Below, one piece after another: positions 1 to 11,890 of a DNA stretch of 64,000 bases. Location: the NCBI GenBank assembly GCA_036417435.1, contig CM070915.1, positions 80,353,799 through 80,417,798 on the forward strand, read 5' to 3'. The notes under the pieces were generated by a model. The model did not search any database and was not told the DNA's origin. It saw only the letters and a program-made list of their open reading frames with translations. A program made the translations under genes and the position numbers. Position 1 is the stretch's first letter; the number at the start of each line of letters is the position of its first letter. This stretch comes from Inia geoffrensis (lineage: Eukaryota; Chordata; Mammalia; Artiodactyla; Iniidae).

Positions 1-269
1 ATGTGGCTAATGTGACTGAACACCTGGATTTTAAGTTATTTAAATTGTAATTGATTCTTGTTATTCACATTAGTGATGTTCTGTAACATCAACACACACT
101 GAACTGGCGAATACGGAACCAGTGCTCCAGGGGGAAATAATTTAGATTATTGGGGGCCTCTGGTCCCAATAGTTTCATTGACTGATCAGTATATAACCTT
201 GTTTTATGTGTGTTACTTATTGTCGTGCTATGTATTAACATCCCTAGGACTGACTGACTTTATAACTGG

Positions 270-3017
270 AAGTTTGTACCTTTTGACCACTCACCCATTT
301 TGCCCATCCCTTGATCCCCACCTCTGACAACCACAAATCTGGGTTTGTTTGACCTATGAGTTTGTTTTGTTTCGTCTTACGTGCCACATATAAGTGAGGT
401 CACACGGTTATTTGTCTTTCCACGTCTGACTTATTTCGCTTAGTGTAATGCCCTCAGGGTCCATCCATGTCGCAAATGGCAAGATTTCCTTTTTTATAGC
501 TGAATAATATTCGTACACACACACAGTTTGCCCTGCTATCCGAAAGTAGAGCGTTCCTGTGAAAACTTTCCTAAGCAAAATGGTATAAAGAGAAGAGCAT
601 CCCCCGCTTTTCTGAAGTTCAAATTATGCCACTTTTACAGAAGTCCCACATTAGTACCTGTGTTCACTAACCAAAAGAAATCCAAAGAAGATTTTCGCCT
701 TTATGAAAAAAGCCATTACTGTACTGATGTAAGTCTGTTGTAAAAGCAAAGTGGTATGATGCAAACTTTTAGAAAGCAGGGAGTACCTGTACCACGTTTT
801 TATTTACCCATTTGTCCATTAATGGGATATTCCATGTGTTGGCTGTTGTAAATAATGCTACGATAAACACGGGGGTGTGTACATCTTTTCAAGTTCATGT
901 TTTATTTCCTTTTAATAAATACCCAGAATTGAATTGCTGGATCGTGTGGTAGTTCTGTTTTTAGTTATTTGAGGAAGCTCAGTATTGTTTTCTACAGTGG
1001 CTGCACCAATTTACATTCCCACCAACAGTGCACAAGGGTTCCCTCTGCCCACTTTAAATCGTATTGTTTGTTCTTTTGCTGTTGAATTGTATGAGTTCTT
1101 TACGTATTTTGGATGTTAGCCCCTGATCAAATATATAATTTGCAAATAATTTCTCCCATTTGGTAGGCTGCCTCTGTTTTTGTTGATGGTCCCCTTTGCT
1201 GTGCAGAAGCTTTTTAGTTTAATGTAGTTTCCACTTGTTTAGTTTTGCTTTTGTCGCCAAATCCAAGACTGCTGTCAAGGAGCTTTACCACCTAGGTTTT
1301 CTTCTAAGGGTTTTAGGTCTTAATATTTGAGTATTCAAATATTAGGGTTTTTGTTGAGGAATTTTGCATCTGTGTTCATCAGGAATATTAGTCTAGAGTT
1401 CTCTTTTCTTGAAGTGTCCTTATCTGGCTATGGTATCAGAGCAATGCTGGCCTCACAGAATGTGTTTGGAAGTGCTCCCCGCTCTTCCGTTTTTCAGAAG
1501 CGTTTGAGAATTGGTAGGTGGTAATTCTTCACTAAACATTTGGTAGAATTCTCCAATGTAGGAGCTTACCCATTTCTTCTAGGTTGTCCAATTTGTTGGT
1601 GTATACTTGTTTTTAGTAGTCCCTTATGATCCTGTGTATTTCTTTAGTGTCCATTTGAATTTCTTCTCTTATATTTCTGATTTTGAGTCTTCTCCCTTTT
1701 CTTCTTAGTTTCACTAAGGATTTGTCAATTTTATCTTTTTGGAAAACCAGCCCTTATTGATCTTTTCTATCATTTTACTCATTTCTATTTCTTTTATTTT
1801 GGCTGTGATGTTTATTATTTCTTTCCTTCTGCTAACTTTGCTCTTAATTTATTCTTGTTTTTCTAGTTCTTTAAGGTATAAAGTTGTACTGCTTATTTGT
1901 GATCTTAAAATGTTAATATATGCATTTTTAACTTCCCTCACTGGACTGCTTTTGCAGTGCCCCGTAGTTTTGGGTATGCTGTGTTTCCATTTTCATTTGT
2001 TTTGAGATAATCTTTGTTCAGGAGTGTGTTGTTTAGTTTCTACATATTTCTAGATTTTTCAGCTTTTCTGATGTTTTCGATTTCTAGTTTCATACCATGG
2101 TGGTCAGAAAACATACTTCATATGATTTCAGTCATCTTAGGTTTTCTAAGACTTGTTTTATGCCCTGTCACATGATCTGTCCTTGAGAGAGTACCATGTG
2201 CCAATGATAAGTATGTATCCTGCTGCTGTTGGATGGAATATTCTACAGGTATCTATCGGTCCATTTGGCTTAATGTTTGGTTCAAGTCCATCATTTCCTT
2301 GTTGACTCTCTCTCTGGGTTATCTATCCTTTGTTCAAAGTGTGGTGCTGAGGGTCTCCTATGATTATTGTATTATTTGTCTGGTTCCCTTCGTTTCTGTT
2401 AGTATTTGCCTAACTTATTCAGGTCCTCCCATGCTGGGTGCATATATACTTTATACCTGTGACTGTTACATCTACTTGATGGATTGATCTCTTTACAGCA
2501 TTTACAGTGATGACCTTCTTTGACTCTTGTTACCATTTTTGTCATAAAGTAAGTGTTTTGTCTGATAAGAGTATAGGTACCCTTGTTTTCTTTTGGTTTC
2601 CATTTGCACAGAATGCTTCTTCCTGTCCTGTCACTTTGAGTCTACATGCGTCCTGAAGGCTCAAGTGGGTCTCTTGTAGGCAGCATATAGTTGAGTCTTT
2701 TTAAAAATATATCCAGCCACTCGGTGCCTTTTGATTGGTGAGTTCAGCCCATTTGCATTTAGAGTATTTGTTGATATGTAAGGAGTTAACTCCTGCCACC
2801 TTAACATTTGCTTTCTGGTTGATTTGTATTTCTGTTGCTTCTCTCCCGGTGCCCTGCGGGCCCCCCGCCGCCCATCTCTGCCTACCTTTGTAAATTTGTT
2901 ATTCTCTGTGGTGGTATATTCTGTTTCCTCTTTCTTTGTCTTTTGTGGTTACCATGGGGCTTACATAAAACATCTCAGAGGTAGGACAGTACATTTTAAG
3001 CTGATACCAGTGACTCG
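270..3017 (-). mobile_element. Old antisense L1 (3' UTR and ORF2 portion)
   Basis: Read on the - strand this is an L1 3' end and ORF2 with many stops. The + strand shows hallmark antisense phrases such as TACATTCCCACCAACAGTG and TTTGTTGATGGTCCCCTTTG. The 3' end lies near 270-300. The internal limit near 3017 coincides with the start of a sense-strand L1, apparently inserted into it. A MITE interrupts it at 524-789. High divergence suggests a pre-cetacean subfamily. Confidence 0.8.
524..789. mobile_element. Tigger-like MITE inserted in the antisense L1
   Basis: A 266-base block interrupts otherwise continuous L1 sequence. It begins CAGTTTGCCCTGCT and ends AGCAGGGAGTACCTG, imperfect inverted ends with CAG...CTG termini, next to a TA target as used by pogo/Tigger elements. 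Its body (CGAAAGTAGAGCGTTCC and following) resembles Tigger-derived repeats from memory. The 71-codon ORF in it is not a gene. Confidence 0.55.
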
Positions 3018-4176
3018 AATCAAGATGCTGAAGTAGGATGACACAGAGCTCCCCTCCCCTCATGAACACATCAAAAATGCATCTACATGTGGAACAGCTA
3101 TCACTGGAAACCAGCTGGAGACTGGTAGAAAGACTCCTGTGCAACCCAAGTCTGTAAGAAAGATCCACGTGATTCTTCAGGTGGGAAGGGAAGAGACGTG
3201 ATCAGGTGCCCGTGGGAGGGGACTCAGAGGAAAAGGGAGGTTTACTCGGGCAGACACCCTCCCTGGGGAGTGAGAAGTTGGACCCACATATTGGGTGCCT
3301 AGCCCTGGGGTCCAACAACAGGAAGATGAGTCTCCTTGGCTGGTTGGAAGGCTGTGGGAAGCCTGGGACTCTTCTGGTAGGGCATGCATAAATTTTGACT
3401 GACTGGCTCCCAAAGCTGGGCAGAGATGGCAGATTGAAACTGCACTGCTGGCTGACTGGTTTCCTGTGACCAACCCAGTGTGCTCCCCGGCCTGAACCAA
3501 GCTGACACTCCAGTACCATCTGCCTTGTGTGGCAGCTCCACAGTGGAGTGAGGGCTGCCACGACCGAGGAAGAAGCCTGGCCACAAACTGCTGTGGCGGC
3601 TCCAACCATAAGTGGCATCTGAGCAGGGGAGGGGCAGCCATCACTGGCAGTTGCACAAGGCAGCGCATCAGACGCCGACCAGATCTTTGACGGCAGCCAG
3701 ACCACACATTCCATGCCCTGGCCCTTGCCAACCGCCGCCCCCCCCACACACACACACACCAGCCCTGCTTGGTCCACACTGGTCCCCTCCGGGACTGAGG
3801 GTACCAGTACTGGGAGGGGAAAGAGCACTCAGTGGGAGCTGAGCCAGCGCAGGCCTCACCCCGCCCCTGGCTCCGGCTCCAGCTCCTCCATCTCAAGCCC
3901 CACCACCTACCAAGTTGACAGCTGCTAAGCACACGCTGAGAGAGTAGTACATGGCTTAGGTTCCGGTCAAATTCAGCTCCCCCACCAAAGCCACTGGACA
4001 CACACAAACTGTACCAGGGGCGATTCCCACATAAAGACACCTCTTCAAGACCGCCATAGGTAACCATTTCACCTAATTTAATAGAGACAGAGAAAGATGA
4101 GCAAAATGGGCAGAGGAGTTTATCTCAGTTGAAAGAAAGAGCAAGAATTCAATGCATCAAGAACAAGAATGCTAAC
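3018..4176 (+). mobile_element. L1 5' UTR and start of ORF1, split by a younger L1 (part 1)
   Basis: Starts with an L1 5' leader (aagatgctgaagtagg) and runs through a GC-rich 5' UTR to an ORF1 beginning, then breaks at 4176. The continuation lies at 10229-11890. The breakpoint carries the 12-base AAGAATGCTAAC, duplicated on the other side of the younger insertion. Overlapping ORFs on both strands here (3177-4067 and others) are shadows. Confidence 0.75.
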
Positions 4177-5502
4177 AGAGATTGGTTCAAGATGGCAGAG
4201 TAGAAGGAAGGACGCGCGCACGCTCACTCTAACTGCTGAACAGTCACTGACAGGAAGACGCTGGAGCTCACCGAAAAAGACGCCCCACGTCCAATGACAA
4301 AGGAGAAGCCGCAGTGAGACGGCAGGAGGGGCACAGTCACGATAAAATGAAATCCCATAACTGCTGGGTGGGCAGCTCACCAACTGGAGAACACTTATAC
4401 CACAAAAGTCCACCCACTGGAGTGAAGGTTCTGAGCCCCACATCAGGCTTCCCAACCTGGGGGTCCAGCACCGGGAGGAGGATTTCCCAGAGAATCAGAC
4501 TTTGAAGGCTCACGGGATTTGATTGCAGCACTTCAACAGGACTGGGGGAAACAGAGACTCCACTCGTGGAGGGCTCACACAAAGTAGTGTGCGCATCGGG
4601 ACCCAGGGGAAGGAGCAGTGACCCCCGGGGAGACTGAACCAGACCTACCTGCTAGTGCTGGAGGGCCTCCTGCAGAGGTGGGGGGGGGGGTCGCTGTGGC
4701 TCACTGTGGGGACAAGGACACTGGCGGCAGAAGTTCTGGGAAGTACTCCTTGGCATGAGCCCTCCCAGGGTCTGCCATTAGCCCCACCAAAGAGCCTGTA
4801 GGCTCCAGTGCTGGGTCACCTCAGGCCAAACAACCAACAGGGAGGGAACCCAGCCCCACCCATCAGCAGACAGGGGGATTAAAGTTTTACTGAGCTCTGC
4901 CCACCAGAGCAAGTCAGCTCTACCCACCACCGGTCGGTCCCTCCCATCAGGAAACTTGCACAAGCCTCTTAGATAGCCTCATCCACCAGCAGCAGAAGCA
5001 AGAAGAGCTACAACCCTGCAGCCTGTGGAACAAAAAACACATTCACAGACAGACAGTATGAAAAGGCAGAGGGCTACGTACCAGATGAAGGAACAAGTTA
5101 AAACCCCAGAAAAACAACGAAATGAAGTGGAGATAGGCATCCTTCCAGAAAAAGAATTCAGAATAATGACAGTAAAGGTGACCCAGGACCTTGGAAAAAG
5201 AATGGAGGCAAAGATGGAGGAGATGCAAGAAATGTTTAACAAAGACCTAGAAGAATTAAAGAGCAAAAAGGAACAATACAACAATGGAAATGAAAAATAC
5301 ACTAGAAGGAATCAATAGCAGAGTAACTGAGGCAGAAGAATGGATAAGTGACCTGGAAGACAGAATGGTGGAATTCACTGTCGCAGAACAGAATAGAGAA
5401 AAAAGAATGAGAAGAAATGACAGCCTGAGAAAGCTCTAGGACAATATTAAATGTACCAATATTCGCATTATAGGGGTCCCAGAGGAGGAGGGGGGAGAGG
5501 GG

Positions 5503-5503
<1 letters not shown>

Positions 5504-5568
<65 letters not shown>
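5504..5568. repeat. (GA)n microsatellite in L1 ORF1
   Basis: About 32 GA units grown from a purine-rich ORF1 stretch (GAGGAGGAGGGGGGAGAGG). Produces serine-leucine repeat shadow ORFs on the - strand. Confidence 0.97.
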
Positions 5569-5571
<3 letters not shown>

Positions 5572-5892
5572 ATTTGAAGAGATTATAGTCAAAAACTTCC
5601 CTAACTTGGGAAAGGAAACAGCCACCCAAGTCCAGGAAGCGCAGAGAGTCCCAGGCAGGACTAACCCAAAGAGAAACATGCTGAGACACACAGTAATCAG
5701 ATTGACAAGAATTAAAGAAAAATTATTAAAAGCAACAAGGGGAAAATGCCAACATACAAGGGGAGTCCCATAAGGTTACCCCCTGATTTCTCAGCAGAAA
5801 CTCTACAAGCCAGAAGGGAGTGGCAGGATACATTTAAAGTGATGAAAATGAAGAACCTACAACCAAGATTACGCAGCAAGGATTTCATTCAA

Positions 5893-6103
5893 TTTTTTTT
5901 TTTTTTTTTTGCGGTACACAGGCCTCTCACTGTTGTGGCCTCTCCCGTTGCGGAGCACAGGCTCCGGACGCGCAGGCTCAGCGGCCATGGCTCACAGGCC
6001 CAGCTGCTCCGCGGCATGTGGGATCTTCCCAGACCGGGGCACAAACCCGTGTCCCCTGCATCGGCAGGCGGACTCTCAACCACTGCGCCACCACGGAAGC
6101 CCC
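5893..6103 (-). repeat. CHR-2 type tRNA-Glu SINE
   Basis: Antisense copy with a poly-T start, inserted in L1 ORF1. Target duplication TTCATTCAA at 5884-5892 and 6104-6112. The head GGCTTCC-TGGTGG...CAGTGGTTGAGAGTC is derived from tRNA-Glu and holds the pol III A box, and GGTTTGTGCCC holds the B box. Confidence 0.95.
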
Positions 6104-6261
6104 TTCATTCAAATTTGACGGAGAAATCAGAAGCTTTACAGACAAGCAAAAGCTAAAAGAATTCAGCACCACCAAACCAGCTCTACAACAAATGCTAAAG
6201 GAACTTCTCTAAGTGGGAAACACAAAAGAAGAAAAGGACCTACAAAAACAAACCCAAAACA

Positions 6262-8725
6262 ATGAAGAAAATGGTAATAGGAACATACATATTGATAATT
6301 ACCTTAAGTGTGAATGGATTAATTGCTCCAACCAAAAGACACAGGCTCACTGAATAGATACAAAAACAGGACCCATATGTATGCTGTCTACAAGAGGCCC
6401 ACTTCAGACCTAGGGACACATACAGACAAAGTGAGGGGATGGAAAAAGATATTCCAGGCAAATGGACATCAAAAGAAAGCTGGAGTAGCAATACTCAGAT
6501 AAAATAGACTTCAAAATAAAGAACGTTACAAGAGATAAGGAAGGACACTTCATAATGATCAAGGGATCAATCCAATAAGAAAACATAACAATTATATATG
6601 CACCCAACATAGGAGCACCTCAATATATAACGCAAATGCTAACAGCTATAAGAGAGGAAATCGACAGTAACACAGTAATAGTGGGTGACTTTTAACACCT
6701 CACTTACACCAATGGACAGAAAATTAATAAGGAAACACAAGCTTTAAATGACACAACAGACCAGATAGATTTAATTGATATTTATAGGGCATTCTATCCA
6801 AAAACAGCAGATTACACTTTGTTCTCAAGTGCACAAGGAACATTCTCCGGGATAGATCATATCTTGGGCCACAAATCAAGCCTCGGTAAACTTAAGAAAA
6901 TTGAAATCGTATCAAGCATCTTTTCTGACCACGGTGCTATGAGATTAGAAATCAATTACAGGGGGAAAAAAACATAAAAAACACAAACACATGGAGGCTG
7001 AACAATACGTTACTAAATAACCAAGAGATCACTGAAGAAATCAAAGAGGAAATCAAAAAATACCTAGAGACAAATGACAATGAAAACATGACAACCCAAA
7101 ACCAATGGGATGCAACAAAAGCAGTTCTAAGAGGGAAGTTCATAGCTATACAAGCCTACCTCAAGAAACAAGAAAAATCTCAAATAAATAATTGAACGTT
7201 ACACCTAAAGGAACTACAGAAAGAAGAACAAACAAAACCCAAAGTTAGCAGAAGGAAAGAAATCATAAAGATCAGAGCAGAAATAAATGAAATGGAAACA
7301 AAGAAAACAACAGCAAAGATCAATAAAACTAAAAGATGGTACTTTGAGAAGATAAACAAAATTGGTAAACCATTAGCCAGACTCATCAAGAAAAAGATGG
7401 AGAGGACTCAATAAAATTAGAAATGAAAAAGGAGAAGTTACAACAGACACTGCAGATACACAAAGCATCCAAAGAGACTACTACAAGCAACTCTATGCCA
7501 ATAAAATGGACAAACTGGAAGAAATGGACAAATCCTTAGGAAGGTATAACCTTCCAAGACTGGACCACAGAAAATATGAACAGACCAATCACAAGTAATG
7601 AAGCTGAAACTGTGATTAAAGATCTTCCAGCAAACAAAAGCCCAGGACCAGATGGCTTCACAGGTGAATTCTATCAAACATTTAGAGAAGACCTAACAGC
7701 CATACTTCCCAAATTCCTCCAAAAAATTGCCTAGGGAGGAATACTCCCTAACTCATTCTACGAGGCCACCATCACCCCGATAGCAAAGCCAGATAAAGAT
7801 ACTACAAGAAAAGAAAATTACAGACCAATATCACTGATGAATATAGATGCAAAAATCCTCAACAAAATACTAGCAAACAGAATCCAACAACACATTAAAA
7901 GGATCATCCACCATGATCAAGTGGGATTTATCCCAGGGATGCAAGGATTCTTCAATGTACGCAAATCAATCAATGTGATACACCATATTAACAAACTGAA
8001 GGAGAAAAACCATATGATCATCTCAATAGATGCAGAAAAAGCTTTTGACAAAATTCAACACCCATTTACGATAATAACCCTCCAGAAAGTGGGCACAGAG
8101 GAACCTACCTCAACATAATAAAGGCCATGTACAACAAACCCACAGCAAACATCATCCTCAATGGTGAAAAACTGAAAGCATTTCCTCTAAGATCAGGAAC
8201 AAGACAACGATGTCCACTCTCACCACTATTATTCAACATAGTTTTGGAAGTCCTAGCTGTGGCAGAGAAGAAAAAGAAATGAAAAGAATGCAAATTGGAA
8301 ACGAAGAAGTAAAACTGTCACTGTTTGCAGATCACGTGATACTATACATAGAGAATCCTAAAGATGCTACCAGAAAACAACTAGAGCTCATCAATGAATT
8401 TGGTAAAGTAGCAGGATACAAAATTAATACACAGAAATCTCTTGCATCCCTATACACTAACAACGAGAGATCAGATAGGGAAATTAAGGAAACAATCCTA
8501 TTCACCACTGCAGCAAAAAGAATAAAATACCTAGGAATAAACCTACCTAAGGAGATAAAAGATCTGTACTCAGAAAAGTATAAGACACTGATGAAAGAAA
8601 TCAAAGATGACACAGATGGAGAGATATACCACGTTCTTGGATTGGAAGAAGTAATATTGTGAACATGGCTATATTACCCACAGCAATCTAGAGATTCAGT
8701 GCAATCCCTATCAAATTGCCAATGG

Positions 8726-8761
<36 letters not shown>

Positions 8762-9740
8762 AGAACTACAACCAAAAAATCTTAAAATCTGTATGGAGAC
8801 ACAAGAGACCCTGAGTAGCCAAAGCAATCTTGAGGGGAAAAAACGGAGCTGGAAGAGTAAGACTCCCTAACTTCATACTATACTACAAAGCTACAGTAAT
8901 CAAGACAATATGGTACTGGCACAAAAACAGAAATACAGATCAATAGCACAGAATAGAAAGCCCAGAGATACACCCACACACCTATGGTCAACTAATCTAT
9001 GACAAAGGAGACAAGGATATACAAAGGAGAAAAGACAGCCTCTTGTATAAGTGGTGCTTGGGAAACTGGACAGCCACATGTAAAAGAGTGAAATTAGAAC
9101 ACTCTCTAACACCATACACAAAAATAAACTCAAAGTGGATTAGAGACCTAAATATAAGACCGGACACTATAAAACTCTTAGAGGAAAACATAGGAAGAAC
9201 TCTGACATAAATCACAGCAAGATCTTTTTTGACCCACCTCCGAGAGTAATGGATATAAAACCAAAAATAAACAAATGGGACCTAACGAAACTTAAAATCT
9301 TTTCCACAGCAAAGGAAACTCTAAAGAAGAGAAAAAGCCCTACGAACGGGAGAAAATATCTGCAGACGGATCAACGGACAAAGCATTAACCTCCAAAATA
9401 TATACACAACTCATGAAGCTCAATATTAAAAAAAAAAAAAAAAAAGATCCCCAATCCAAAAATGGGCAGAAGACCTAAATAGACATTTCTCCAAAGAAGA
9501 CATACAGATGGCCAAGAGGCACATGAAAAGCTGCTCAACGCCACTAATTATTAGAGAAATGCAAATCGAAACTACAGTGAGGTATCACCTCACACCAGTC
9601 AGAATGGGCATCATCAGAAAATCTACAAACAACAAATGCTGGAGAGGGTGTGGAGAAAAGGGAACCCTCTTGCACTGTTGGGAATGTAAACTGATACAGC
9701 CACTACGGAGGAGAGTATGGAGGGTTCCTTAAAAAACAAA
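6262..9740 (+). pseudogene. L1 ORF2 (endonuclease/reverse transcriptase) remnant
   Basis: Order of fragments follows L1 ORF2: endonuclease start near 6262, an RT block at 7837-8118 containing [17 protein letters not shown], and a second RT block at 8210-8662. The catalytic FADD box reads FADH at 8324-8335, losing one of the metal-binding aspartates. Many stops, frameshifts and the T31 run break the frame. Confidence 0.8.
8727..8757. repeat. (T)31 run in L1 ORF2
   Basis: Thirty-one T residues where related L1s have a short T-rich sequence before CACAGAACT. Confidence 0.95.
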
Positions 9741-10311
9741 AATAGAACTACCATACGACAGAGCAATCCCAATACTGGGCATATACCCAGAGAAAACCAC
9801 AATTCAGAAAGACGCACCCCAATATTCACTGCAGCAGTATTTACAATAGTCAGGTCATGGAAGCAACCTAACTGCCCATCGACGGCAAATGGATTAGGAA
9901 GATGTGGTACGTATATACAATGGAATATTACTCATCCCTACAAAGGAACGAAATTGGGTCATTTGTAGAGATGTGGATGGACCTAGAGACTGTCATACAG
10001 AGTGAAGTCAGAAAAAGCAAAACAAATACTGTATGTGAAAGCATATATGTGGAATCTAGAAAGATGGTATAGATGAACCGGTTTGCAGGGCAGAAATAGA
10101 GACACAGACGTAGAGAACATATGGACACCAAGGGGGGAAAGCGGGGTGGGTGTGGTGGTGGGATGAACTGGGAGATTGGGATGGATGTGTATACACTGAT
10201 GTGTGTATAAAACAGATAACCAACAAAAAAGAATGCTAACTGAATTAGGAAAAAGAAGAGATGAACACAGAATTTTAACAAGGAACTAGAAAATTATTTT
10301 TAAAAATGAGA

Positions 10312-10520
10312 GGGCTTCCCTGGTGGCACAGTGGTTGAGAGTCCGCCTGCCGATGCACGGGACGCAGGTTCGTGCCCCGGTCCGGGAGGATCCCACATGC
10401 CGCGGAGCGGCTGGGCCCGTGAGCCATGGCCGCTGAGCCTGCGCGTCCGGAGCCTGTGCTCCGCAACGGGAGAGGCCACAACAGTGAGAGCCCCGCGTCC
10501 CGCAAAAAAAAAAAAAAAAA
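10312..10520 (+). repeat. CHR-2 type SINE
   Basis: Sense copy in the ORF1 part of the older L1, ending in about 17 A residues. Flanking duplications are not obvious. Confidence 0.93.
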
Positions 10521-11375
10521 TTAATAATAAAGTAACTAAAAGGAAAAACGGAATAAACAGCAGATTAGGTGATACAGAAGAATGCATAAGTGAGCTGGAA
10601 GATGGAAATAACCCAATCAGAACAACAAAAAGAGAAACCTGAAAGGGAATTTCGGATAGATTAAGTGTTTCCAACATTCACATTACACAGGTCACACCCC
10701 TGAAGGAGGAGCGAGAGAGAGAAGGGGGTCAAAAATGCACTTAATAAAATTATGGCTAAAAACTTCACAACCCTGAGAAATGAAACATAATCAATTATGG
10801 GAAGCACAGTGCATGTCAGTTAAGATGAACACAAATAGATTGATGCCAAGACATATCATAATTGAAATGGAATAAGTTAGAGCGATCTAAAGGCAGCAAT
10901 AGGAAAAGAGGCATATACAAGGGAACCACCATAAGGCTATCAGCTGATTTTTCTGCAGAAACTGTGGCCAGAAGGGAATGGCATGATATATTTGAAGTGC
11001 TGAAAGGGAGAAACCTGCAACCTAGGATACTCTACCCAGCAACATTATCATTGAGAACAGAAGGAGAGAGAAAGCACTTCCCAGAGGAGCAGAAACTAAA
11101 GAAGTTCACCAATTCTAAGCAATCCTAAAAGAAATGTTAAAGGCTCTTCTCTAAGTGGGAAAGGAAAGGCTATAACAAGAGTTAAGTATCTACAAGAAAG
11201 GAAAAAATCCCACTAGTGAAGGCAGATATGTATTTACAGGCTGAGGATCAATCACTTAAATAAGGTAGTACAAAGATTAAAAGACAAAAACTTGTAAAAT
11301 CAAGTATAACTACAATAATCAGTAAAGAGATAAAAATGAAGATGTAAAATACGGCATCAAAAACACAAAGTGTTG

Positions 11376-11745
11376 GGACTTCCCTGGTGGTCCAGTGGTA
11401 AAGAATCCGCTTACAATGCAGGAGATGCGGGTTTGATCCCTGGTCAGGGATTTAAGATCCCACATGCCGCTGTGTGACTAAGCCCGCGTGCCACAGCTGC
11501 TGAGCTCGCACGCCTCACCTGGAGCCCACATGCCACAAACTACAGAACCCACGTGCCCTGGAGCCCACACGTCACAACTACAGAGCCAATGCACCCTGCA
11601 GCCGGCACGCCACGACTAGAGAGAGAAAACCTGCACGCTACAAGTAGAAGCCTGTGCACCACAACAAAGAGCCCGTGTGCCACACAAACTAAGACCTGAC
11701 ACAGCCAAAAATAAAAATATAATAAATAATAAATTAAAAAAAAAA
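11376..11745 (+). repeat. CHR-1-like long SINE
   Basis: Begins GGACTTCCCTGGTGGTCCAG and continues with the long degenerate tail of repeated CCACAACTA/GAGCCC units, ending in an A-rich (AATAAA-type) tail. Flanks CACAAAGTGTTG and AACAGTGTGG are an eroded target duplication. More diverged than the CHR-2 copies. Confidence 0.88.
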
Positions 11746-11890
11746 ACAGTGTGGGGGAAGGATGTAAAAAATGTAGATGTTTTAGCATGCGTATGAACTT
11801 TAAAAGGACTACCTGTTTAAAATAAGTATAGTTACAGGTCATCATATATGAACCCCACGGAAACTACAAACCAAAAAACTACAGTAGAGG

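Larger units (their letters stand above)
5058..6212 (+). pseudogene. L1 ORF1 remnant
   Basis: L1 ORF1 encodes an RNA-binding coiled-coil protein. The coiled-coil part (KRQRATYQMKEQVKTPEKQR and following) is open to a stop after TRRNQ at 5316. The C-terminal part returns as GSPIRLPPDFSAETLQARRE at about 5761-5820. It is then interrupted by the GA expansion and the SINE at 5893-6103. No intact frame remains. Confidence 0.75.
4177..10228 (+). mobile_element. Full-length L1 insertion (about 6.05 kb) with target-site duplication
   Basis: Flanked by AAGAATGCTAAC at 4165-4176 and 10229-10240. It begins with the typical leader (ttcaagatggcagagtagaagg), then a 5' UTR to about 5057, ORF1 remnant about 5058-6212, ORF2 remnant from about 6262 to 9740, and a 3' UTR ending in an A-rich tail. 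ORF1 contains a GA microsatellite (5504-5568) and an antisense CHR-2 SINE. ORF2 has a 31-T run at 8727-8757. Both ORFs have many stops and frameshifts, so it is immobile. Confidence 0.9.
10229..11890 (+). mobile_element. Older L1, part 2 (ORF1 and inter-ORF region)
   Basis: Continues the element begun at 3018-4176. ORF1 coiled coil, then the C-terminal region (LSADFSAETVARREWHDIFE near 10940-11000) and the inter-ORF spacer. It carries SINEs at 10312-10520 and 11376-11745. It stops at 11890 inside the spacer, exactly where another L1 5' leader begins; its downstream part is not seen here unless it is the 17938-18735 fragment. Confidence 0.7.

Noticed and set aside
3177..4067. 296-codon ORF on the - strand and overlapping ORFs on both strands
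   Set aside because: It lies in a GC-rich L1 5' UTR with few stops; no family resemblance, and the + strand is recognisable L1.
5302..5691. 129-codon - strand ORF with a serine-leucine repeat
   Set aside because: The repeat is the translated (GA)n microsatellite in L1 ORF1, not a protein domain.
10312..10400. tRNA-like A and B boxes in the SINE heads
   Set aside because: They belong to tRNA-Glu-derived SINEs; no copy keeps a functional tRNA gene.
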